From: Ignavibacteria bacterium
GTDB lineage: Bacteria > Bacteroidota > Ignavibacteria > Kapaibacteriales > UBA2268
Direction: 5' to 3'
Length of the DNA: 38,550 nucleotides
NCBI GenBank assembly: GCA_012518115.1
Contig: JAAYTD010000057.1
Span: 1-38,550 of the forward strand
The translations under genes and the position numbers were made by a program. Each line of letters starts with the position of its first letter. Position 1 is the first letter of the stretch. The notes under the pieces were generated by a model. The model was given only the letters and a program-made list of their open reading frames with translations. It made no database searches and was not told the origin of the DNA. Of the stretch, positions 32,006-38,550 are shown in pieces.

Positions 32006-32884
32006 TTACTCTACATTTTGAACTTGTTCTCTAATTCGTTCAAGTTCTTCTTTTGCAGAAACAACATATTGAGCTATCATAGCATCACTTGATTTCGAAC
32101 CAATAGTATTAATTTCTCTATTAAATTCTTGCAATAAGAAATTAATTTTACGTCCAGCTAGTTCTGGACCTTTTACAGCTTCAAAGAAAAATTTAAAATG
32201 CGAATCAAGTCTTACACATTCTTCCGAAACATCTATTTTGTCAGCAAGAAGAACTATTTCCATCTGTAAACGATGCTCATCTATTTCATCGCTTTCAAAA
32301 ATTTGTGCAATACGATGCCTTAATCTTTCTCGTTCTAAAGGAATACGATTGTGAGTTATTTCTTGAATTTTAGCAACAAATTCTTGCACTTTTTTCATTC
32401 TTTGAATGATATCTTTTGCAATATTTTGTCCTTCGCGCAATTTCATGTTTTCAAGTCCGCGAAGTCCATCTTTCAAAGCTTTATTCAATAGACGCATAAG
32501 TTTTTTCTCGTCATATTCAGCTTCATCTTGCATAATAAAGGTATCAAAATTTAATAGATGATTCATATTAACTACTTCTCTGAATTTAAATTGTTGTCTC
32601 AAAAGAGTTAACTCATCATAACATTGCTGTGCAAGTTCAGGATTAAAAGAAAATTTCTTTACTTTCTCATCATCATCTTCAATATTTATATTAACCGAAA
32701 TCGTGCCACGTGAAATATTATTTCTAAAAAATTCACGCATCTCAATTTCTCTATGAGATAATTGACGAGGCATACGAAAGTTAATATCGAAACCTTTTCC
32801 ATTTAAACTTTTTATCTCAACGGTAATTTTCATTCCTTCAGCTGAAACTTCTGTTTTGCTGAATCCCGTCATACTTTTTATCAT
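32006..32884 (-). CDS. yicC: YicC-family endoribonuclease
   Basis: A 292-aa protein with the YicC N-terminal pattern MIKSMTGFSKTEV...VEIKSLNGKGFDINFRMPRQL and the C-terminal DUF1732 end SKSSDAMIAQYVVSAKEELERIREQVQNVE, which contains the conserved E/K/D-rich FLLQEFNREINTIGSK. YicC of E. coli and its relatives act as endoribonucleases on RNA, including small RNAs. The gene often precedes gmk; here only a few hundred bases of another gene's terminator region lie downstream, so that link is absent. It appears monocistronic. Confidence 0.9.
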   Translation of the reverse strand: MIKSMTGFSKTEVSAEGMKITVEIKSLNGKGFDINFRMPRQLSHREIEMREFFRNNISRGTISVNINIEDDDEKVKKFSFNPELAQQCYDELTLLRQQFKFREVVNMNHLLNFDTFIMQDEAEYDEKKLMRLLNKALKDGLRGLENMKLREGQNIAKDIIQRMKKVQEFVAKIQEITHNRIPLERERLRHRIAQIFESDEIDEHRLQMEIVLLADKIDVSEECVRLDSHFKFFFEAVKGPELAGRKINFLLQEFNREINTIGSKSSDAMIAQYVVSAKEELERIREQVQNVE

Positions 32885-32921
32885 TTGTTATTTACCATTA
32901 AATAATGTAAAATACAAGCTA

Positions 32922-32929
32922 CAAATATA
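32922..32929 (-). promoter_or_regulatory. -7 box for yicC
   Basis: CAAATATA (+), TATATTTG on the coding strand, about 38 bp before the yicC start. No -33 element at the usual distance. Confidence 0.45.
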
Positions 32930-32970
32930 CAAAATTTTCATATAAAATTTTACTATTTTTTATCAAAAAA

Positions 32971-33007
32971 AGAAAAGAGCAAACAATTTATTTTTGTTTG
33001 CTCTTTT
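32971..33007 (-). terminator. Terminator after the Omp28-like gene
   Basis: AAAAGAGCAAACA (32973-32985) pairs perfectly with TGTTTGCTCTTTT (32995-33007). On the minus strand the stem is followed by CTTTTTTTG. Confidence 0.88.
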
Positions 33008-33044
33008 AAAATATAGTTTTTCTTAATTTATTTATATAAAAAAA

Positions 33045-35018
33045 CTATTCTTTTATAAATCTGAAAAACTTATCGTTAATTTTCAAATTATAAGAACCTG
33101 GGGTTAAGTATTCAACATTAATTGTATTAGAAGTATTTCTATCTTCTATAACAACTTTACCTGAGGCATCAAAAATTTGATAATCTGCACCTACAAAAGA
33201 TTGGTTGTCAATTTTTAAATATGTTGTTGTAGGATTAGGATAAATTGCTACATTATCAAGTTCTTCTTCAATAGAACCATCGTTTTTATATAGAGAAATT
33301 TCATCAATATAAAACATATTACCATCACTACCAGCGCGCACTCCTAATCTAAAGATAGCATTTTTATTGGCATAGTCTTTTAAGTCTATATCAATTTTTT
33401 TATATTCATTTGATTTAGGAATATAATAATATCTAGGATCTGTCGTACCTGTTTCTTGGCAAGTAGTTTCATTAATTTTTTGCCAAGTTGCTCCCCAATC
33501 TGTTGTAGCTTCTAATGTAACTGCTGGAGGAGTACCGTTTCTACTACCATCACAATAAGCATAGTGATAAGTTAGCATTTTTTGAGGATTAGTTGTTAAG
33601 TCAACTTCGCCAAACATTATATAAGCTGTTTGTCCTGCAAATGGTCCACCATACAAATCCATTGCTAAAGCATGAGTTGTATTGTTTGCTCCACATGCTA
33701 CATACCCACTTTGATCTTGCCAACCGCGCCATCCAAATGCAGCTTTAGACATATCAAAAACCACATTATCTAAATCTATAGCATTGTTTTTAACTTCAAA
33801 ACTGAAGTTAAATAAATCTACATCTTTCTCTACAAATCCATAAGAAGATGTAGTAATGGAATTATTACTATTATCTATATCTACTAAAGCTTTATCGCCT
33901 GCATAAATATTATTTGCTCTAGGTACATTAAATTGAAATGAATAGTTTTGAGATTTATTAAAGTTTACTACATCAAATTCTATAGTTGTTGTTTCGCCTT
34001 TTGCAAGTTTTCCTTCAAATGTTTTAGAAAACGGTTGATTACCGATTAACAAATTAACGACAAATTTTGTAACTTCTAGGTCAGCTTTATTAGTAACTTC
34101 AACTTTAGGTGTAATAGGCTCAAACTTTAAAGTCTTAGGATATACTGTTAAATCTTTAAGAGCAAGGTCTGTTTTTACATTATCAGGAACTTCAACAGTA
34201 GCTTGGTGCCCTGTATAAATATTATTATCTCCTTCAGCTATAAACGCTACTACCTCTAAATCAGTCACTGATAGTGGGATATTAGCAATTTTCTCAGGAA
34301 GAGTAACTTCATATTTCTTATACTCATAATGACCTTTAGTTGTTGTTTTAATAGTATCACCAAAAGCACCACCAGATGAAAGCACCATTCGCAAAGCATG
34401 CATATGACGATATAGCCCATTTGGAAGTGCATATTCAGGATTATAACTTGCCCCACCTTGATATCCAATAATTTCATTCTGTAACAACATTACAGTAAGA
34501 TAGTTTTTATCTTTAGAAATTGTTCCTGTATAATAAAGTTCCACTTCTACTGTTAATTTTCTGGCATCATAATCTAAAGTAGGTTTAACATAAATATTAA
34601 CGGGTGAATTTTGTCCCATTATAGTTGCTGCAACTCCTGCCCAGTTTCCACGACCCATAGCCCATGGCGTTGTAGATCTATTAATAGAACCTGCAGGAAA
34701 GCCTGTTATTCCTGCTTTACTAGCTATTGAATTACCTTCTGTTGTTCTTAAATCAGGTTCAGATGCATTACTCGGCGCTGCATATCCTCCGCAATGATTA
34801 TTGATAACAAAAACTCGTCCTGGATTTGCAGCTGCAAGTTGATTTGCAATCCTATGTCCATCAGGACAGTATCCACAATGAATACCTGTAAATTCTTCTA
34901 ATACAACATTTCTTTGTGTAACTTCTTTACTAACCCATTTCGGTTCTTGTGCAAATAAAGAAGCTGTTAATAAAATTCCTATTGCTAAACAAGCAACTAA
35001 TAAGTTGATTTTTTTCAT
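33045..35018 (-). CDS. Omp28-like T9SS protein with thioredoxin-like CxxC
   Basis: A 657-aa secreted or surface protein. It has a signal peptide ending LTASLFAQ. The Omp28 domain follows (about 30-270), beginning NVVLEEFTGIHCGYCPDGHRIAN, where CGYC resembles a thioredoxin-type redox pair. Then come CARDB-like adhesion segments, a beta-sandwich (about 410-575) ending IFRLGVRAGSDGNMFYIDEISLYKN, and a C-terminal T9SS type A sorting domain (IYPNPTTTYLKI to NDKFFRFIKE). Omp28 proteins are known from periodontal Bacteroidota as surface antigens or adhesins; redox activity is inferred only from the CxxC. The 146-bp gap upstream is AT-rich, with no recognised promoter. Confidence 0.86.
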   Translation of the reverse strand: MKKINLLVACLAIGILLTASLFAQEPKWVSKEVTQRNVVLEEFTGIHCGYCPDGHRIANQLAAANPGRVFVINNHCGGYAAPSNASEPDLRTTEGNSIASKAGITGFPAGSINRSTTPWAMGRGNWAGVAATIMGQNSPVNIYVKPTLDYDARKLTVEVELYYTGTISKDKNYLTVMLLQNEIIGYQGGASYNPEYALPNGLYRHMHALRMVLSSGGAFGDTIKTTTKGHYEYKKYEVTLPEKIANIPLSVTDLEVVAFIAEGDNNIYTGHQATVEVPDNVKTDLALKDLTVYPKTLKFEPITPKVEVTNKADLEVTKFVVNLLIGNQPFSKTFEGKLAKGETTTIEFDVVNFNKSQNYSFQFNVPRANNIYAGDKALVDIDNSNNSITTSSYGFVEKDVDLFNFSFEVKNNAIDLDNVVFDMSKAAFGWRGWQDQSGYVACGANNTTHALAMDLYGGPFAGQTAYIMFGEVDLTTNPQKMLTYHYAYCDGSRNGTPPAVTLEATTDWGATWQKINETTCQETGTTDPRYYYIPKSNEYKKIDIDLKDYANKNAIFRLGVRAGSDGNMFYIDEISLYKNDGSIEEELDNVAIYPNPTTTYLKIDNQSFVGADYQIFDASGKVVIEDRNTSNTINVEYLTPGSYNLKINDKFFRFIKE

Positions 35019-35164
35019 ATGTAAAAATCCTGTAATTATTAAATAAAAATATAATGAATGATTTTAATAAGCTATTTAATATTTTAAGTATCTGTTAAAT
35101 TAACTAAAAATTAACTAAAAAAAAAACATTTTTTTTGAACTTAAGAAATTTCTACAAAAAAATA

Positions 35165-35917
35165 TCATTGAAATTCATACCTTATTGTATCACCATTATC
35201 GATAATTTTTTGTTGTTTTTCACTGTCTTCAACAAGTAATCTACAGTCTTTTAATATACTTAATGCAAAATACTGTTTTTTTTCTTCTTGTAAAACAATG
35301 ATTTTTTTTCCAATAATATTTAATTCTTTCGTCCAAGTGTTAAAAATATTTTCTTCAGAATTAGTTAGTATCTCTTCTATATTGTTCTTCAATTCTAAAG
35401 TAATTTTTTCTATATTTATCTCATTTTTCAGCTTTGTACATTCTGCTAAAGCGACTGCATTCGGTACATTTTCTTTATCTGGCACCTGCATTATATTCAC
35501 TCCTATCCCTATAACAGAATGACAATTATTTTCGTTCAAATAATTTGTTTCAGATATTATTCCTGCAATTTTTTTGTATTCATCATCAGTTTTTACATAA
35601 ACATCATTTGGATATTTTAGATAAATTCTTTCTTTATCTATATATTTTTCTAATGTTTTTTTCGTTGCTAAACTTCCTATAACTTGCAATAAATACAAGC
35701 TTATATCTTTTATTGAATGTGAAACACCGAAAGAAAAAAGCAAGTTTTTTTGTTTAGAGCTCTCCCAAGTTTTCCCATTCCGACCGCGTCCCGCAGTTTG
35801 CCAATCAGCTACAACAACAACAGATTTTTCGCCTTCTTTCAGTAATTCAAAAGCAACATCATTTGTTGATTCTACTATTTCAAAATGAAATATTTTTGCT
35901 TTACTAGCTAGTGCCAT
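35165..35917 (-). CDS. birA: Biotin-[acetyl-CoA-carboxylase] ligase
   Basis: Attaches biotin to the carrier domain of biotin enzymes through biotinyl-AMP. The 250-aa protein lacks the N-terminal HTH of E. coli BirA, so it is a class I, non-regulatory enzyme. Motifs: ESTNDVAFELL, the biotin-binding loop GRGRNGKTWES, LKYPNDVYV with the catalytic-type Lys, KIAGIISE, and GIGVNI. The ATG at 35917, one base after the stop of the upstream GLUG gene, is preferred to the TTG at 35929, which lies inside that gene. It is therefore the distal gene of a two-gene unit with the GLUG protein. The palindrome CTAGCTAG overlaps codons 3-5. Confidence 0.92.
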   Translation of the reverse strand: MALASKAKIFHFEIVESTNDVAFELLKEGEKSVVVVADWQTAGRGRNGKTWESSKQKNLLFSFGVSHSIKDISLYLLQVIGSLATKKTLEKYIDKERIYLKYPNDVYVKTDDEYKKIAGIISETNYLNENNCHSVIGIGVNIMQVPDKENVPNAVALAECTKLKNEINIEKITLELKNNIEEILTNSEENIFNTWTKELNIIGKKIIVLQEEKKQYFALSILKDCRLLVEDSEKQQKIIDNGDTIRYEFQ

Positions 35918-35918
35918 T

Positions 35919-38550
35919 TTATTTTTCAATTATAATTTTTTCTGAAAACCTTAAAGTAGGAGTTTGTAAAATAACCCAATATACTCCCGTAGCAATTCCA
36001 TTTGTTGATATTTTCAACTCTTTATATTTATCACTAGTTTCAGATACATAAAAATTGGAACGATATAGTTTTTCTCCTATAATATCTACAATCTCTATGC
36101 TATGTAGTCCTATTTCCATAGTATTCAAAGCAAGTTCTATGTTATTATTTTTGATAGGGTTGTTTTTTACATTCAAATGTTGCAAATTTTCGTTAGCATT
36201 AACTAATCTATCGCCACCAACAGTACAAATATAAATAGTTAGATAACCCGGCTCTGTAAAAACATCTTTTACCTTAGATATATCCCAAGTAACATCTTCT
36301 ACCCAAACTCCTGTAGAATCAGGCACATCTAAAAGTACATCGCCTACCAAATAGAATAAAATATATTCTTTTGTAGCGCGCAAATCTCTAACGATTATAT
36401 TTTCTATATCAACTTGACGTAAACTATCTACAAGAGAAAAATCAGACTTAGCACGCTTACTAGAGTTATCTACTTGTGAAGAATAGTTTAACATCACATA
36501 TTTTGGATAGAATAAATTTCTATTGAACCTTAAAGTAATTTTATCTATTTGAAATCCAGCAACATCTTCAGGTGCGGTAATTTTAACAGGAATTCTATAG
36601 TTTTTTCTATTTGGAGACACTTTTTTATGTTCTGTTACAATAATTCGCACTTCGCCACTCGCTGTGTCAGGAATACCAACTTCTAAAAAAACATCTTTTT
36701 TGTTCCGTTCCTCAGCAATTTCTACAGAAGTCAAAAGCGTGCTACTTTCGCCTTTTAATAATTTTGCAGAATTACCAAGAATTTCAATTACATCAGGCTT
36801 TTCAACTTTCCATTTATATTCATCATTCAAAGTGTAAACCTTGAAGTTTTTTGTTACTTCTTTCACCGTTTCATCACCAAAAAGCAAGACAACAGAACTT
36901 GCATTCTGAGAAATCTTACTTTCTGTTGAAGTTTTTACACTTGGACGCGGATAAAGATTTTCGGCAAATATCCAATCATCAGCCGATATTCCTTCTAAAT
37001 TAGGCGAAAGACCTACTAGCTCTCGCGTGAATTTAGCCACCCCATAACCAGAAACTTCATCAATAGGACAAAGCTGCTTATCATAATAGCAATGTAGTAC
37101 CACGTCTCCAAGTACAAATACTTTCCCTGCTATTCCACCTAAATGTATATTATTAATTTCCTTATACAAAGGATTTAATGTAGATATACAACTTCTAATA
37201 CTACCTTTTAAAACTTGTCCACAAATACCACCAACAAACAACTCATTAACTGGAAAATTATCAGGCAGATAACATAAACCACCAGAATAGCAATTTGTTA
37301 TTTTACCGTCATCATTTAAGAAACCACAAATGCCGGCACAAGATCCATATTTACTAAGTAGATATATATTTCCTATACTTATACATTCAGAAATTACACC
37401 TGCATGCATTATTTGCCCACAAATGCCACCAATAAATGAAGGAATAGATGAAGTGTCAGATAGTATAACATCGCCTGAATTATGACAGTTAGTTATTGTA
37501 CTTTCTCCTATTAACACTCCACAAATGCCACCAATATTCATTGAAAAAGAAGGATTATTGCCAGATATTTTACCATAGTTACTTGCATTTGAAAAAACAA
37601 TAGAGCTCTCACTCCCAAGCCCATTATGTATTGCTCCAACTATACCACCTAAATTAAATCTGGAAGAACTAATGTTGCCATAATTTTCACATTTTGCTAA
37701 AAATTTATATGTATTAGTATCTCTAATACTTCCTGCGCCTGAAAATATTCCACCAAAAATTCCACCTAATCTGGCTCCTGTATTAACACAACACTGTATA
37801 TTCGCTTTATTTATAAATGTTCCATAAATTTCTAAGTTCGGTTTTTTGATAAGAGAAACGTAACAAGAATATACGCCAAATATACCACCTATGAAAGTAG
37901 CTTTAGCTTCGGAAAAACTTGCTTCCTCGTGATTAATCAAAACAGATTTTTCTAAATTTACTGTATTGTGTATCACTCCACAAATACCACCCGACACTAT
38001 TCTAGCTCCTATTTTACCATAATTTTCATTCGTACCTCGCATCTCACCAACAATAAATTCACCACAAATACCACCAAGAGAGCTACCAGAATAATCGGCA
38101 TTGGTTTTTCCAACATTGAGCGTTACAACATCGCCACGATTTATACAATCTTCTATAATTACACCTTCATTTGCATTTCCACTAACAGTCGCACATCCAC
38201 AAATGCCACCAACATAACCTCCTCTATCAATGTTACCTAAATTTTCACATTTTTTGATATAGCTTCCATTCTCTGCCCTACCTACTATACCGCCAGTACA
38301 ATCACCATTTTCTGCTATATTATCTTCTATCTTACATAAGTTCTTACAGCTTATAATATCTGTTGCATACGCTAACCCTATAATTCCTCCTGTATAAGTA
38401 TAGAAATCATTCATTCTTTTTGTAATCTTACCACTAACAGTTAAGTTTTTCACTTCTGCATTATCAGTATGTCCAAATAAACCTTGATAGGTGTTGGTAG
38501 GTACTATTTGCATCTCACTAACAGTAAAGTTATTACCATTATAAACACCA
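35919..38550 (-). CDS. T9SS-secreted GLUG-repeat protein (5' end outside window)
   Basis: Large surface protein, at least 876 aa visible. Upstream of the first ATG (38513) the frame stays open to the edge and reads GVYNGNNFTVSE, a typical start of the GLUG region, so the gene begins outside the window. About 13 GLUG-type repeats follow (pattern GGIxGxxxxxxIxxCxNxGxI), many with Cys in place of Val (GGICG). After them come Ig-like/cohesin-like beta modules (RIIVTEHKKV..., ITLRFNRNLFYPKYVMLN) and a C-terminal T9SS domain (VKNNPIKNNNIELALN ... FSEKIIIEK). GLUG proteins include IgA peptidases and adhesins; no protease motif is visible here. Likely an adhesin. Confidence 0.85.
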   Translation of the reverse strand, partial: GVYNGNNFTVSEMQIVPTNTYQGLFGHTDNAEVKNLTVSGKITKRMNDFYTYTGGIIGLAYATDIISCKNLCKIEDNIAENGDCTGGIVGRAENGSYIKKCENLGNIDRGGYVGGICGCATVSGNANEGVIIEDCINRGDVVTLNVGKTNADYSGSSLGGICGEFIVGEMRGTNENYGKIGARIVSGGICGVIHNTVNLEKSVLINHEEASFSEAKATFIGGIFGVYSCYVSLIKKPNLEIYGTFINKANIQCCVNTGARLGGIFGGIFSGAGSIRDTNTYKFLAKCENYGNISSSRFNLGGIVGAIHNGLGSESSIVFSNASNYGKISGNNPSFSMNIGGICGVLIGESTITNCHNSGDVILSDTSSIPSFIGGICGQIMHAGVISECISIGNIYLLSKYGSCAGICGFLNDDGKITNCYSGGLCYLPDNFPVNELFVGGICGQVLKGSIRSCISTLNPLYKEINNIHLGGIAGKVFVLGDVVLHCYYDKQLCPIDEVSGYGVAKFTRELVGLSPNLEGISADDWIFAENLYPRPSVKTSTESKISQNASSVVLLFGDETVKEVTKNFKVYTLNDEYKWKVEKPDVIEILGNSAKLLKGESSTLLTSVEIAEERNKKDVFLEVGIPDTASGEVRIIVTEHKKVSPNRKNYRIPVKITAPEDVAGFQIDKITLRFNRNLFYPKYVMLNYSSQVDNSSKRAKSDFSLVDSLRQVDIENIIVRDLRATKEYILFYLVGDVLLDVPDSTGVWVEDVTWDISKVKDVFTEPGYLTIYICTVGGDRLVNANENLQHLNVKNNPIKNNNIELALNTMEIGLHSIEIVDIIGEKLYRSNFYVSETSDKYKELKISTNGIATGVYWVILQTPTLRFSEKIIIEK

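Noticed and set aside
37968-38240. Plus-strand 90-aa frame opposite the GLUG gene
   Set aside because: It is the low-complexity shadow of the repeat codons on the other strand, with Thr/Ser/Ile-rich content.

Overview
The window is AT-rich (roughly 30% GC by eye) and comes from a member of Bacteroidota or a close FCB relative, probably an anaerobe. Three proteins end in type IX secretion (T9SS) type A sorting domains. Several genes sit behind the Bacteroidota promoter form TTTG-N19-21-TAnnTTTG. An Omp28-like protein, an OmpA protein with thrombospondin type 3 repeats and a FeoA-FeoB fusion point the same way. A trimeric [FeFe] hydrogenase (HydABC) implies fermentative H2 metabolism. There is no rRNA, tRNA, CRISPR array or transposase.

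Layout. 1-10.6 kb (+): ferrous iron transporter FeoAB (cut by the left edge), a T9SS-secreted Asp-box/BNR propeller protein, a Wzx-type flippase overlapping UDP-galactopyranose mutase (glf), and a T9SS-secreted transglutaminase-like protein. 10.7-21.4 kb (-): coaX, a broken DUF1016/YhcG nuclease gene, a restriction-modification and RhuM island, two glycosyltransferases, UDP-glucose dehydrogenase and anmK. 21.6-24.3 kb (+): a leader with two hairpins and a possible 13-residue upstream ORF, two tandem duplicated lipoprotein genes, and ribD. 24.4-27.2 kb (-): glutamate dehydrogenase and an OmpA-family porin. 27.5-31.9 kb (+): hydCBA. 32.0-38.5 kb (-): yicC, an Omp28-like T9SS protein, birA and a large GLUG-repeat T9SS protein that runs off the right edge.

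How the genes fit. Flippase, glf, a GlfT-like GT2, a second glycosyltransferase and ugd look like pieces of one surface polysaccharide locus, possibly galactofuranose- and uronate-containing, that has been broken up by insertions. The clearest insertion is a 4.1 kb block (about 12.59-16.73 kb). It carries two DNA methyltransferases, a PD-(D/E)XK endonuclease with the R-E-R signature of the CCGG-type enzymes, a methyltransferase remnant and a RhuM-PLD fusion. The block is flanked by direct repeats of about 110 bp that each contain the last 23 sense codons (and stop) of the neighbouring GT2 gene plus a dispersed GC-rich intergenic repeat. The DUF1016 gene beside the outer repeat lacks its 5' end and carries a 2-nt frameshift near its 3' end.

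The most novel-looking part is the tandem lipoprotein pair. Each protein seems to hold two propeptide-like (subtilase I9-like) modules with no protease attached. They lie behind a leader in which a perfect AAGGAGG and the ATG it serves fall in two adjacent hairpins. All functions are inferred by reading the sequence; no database search was possible.
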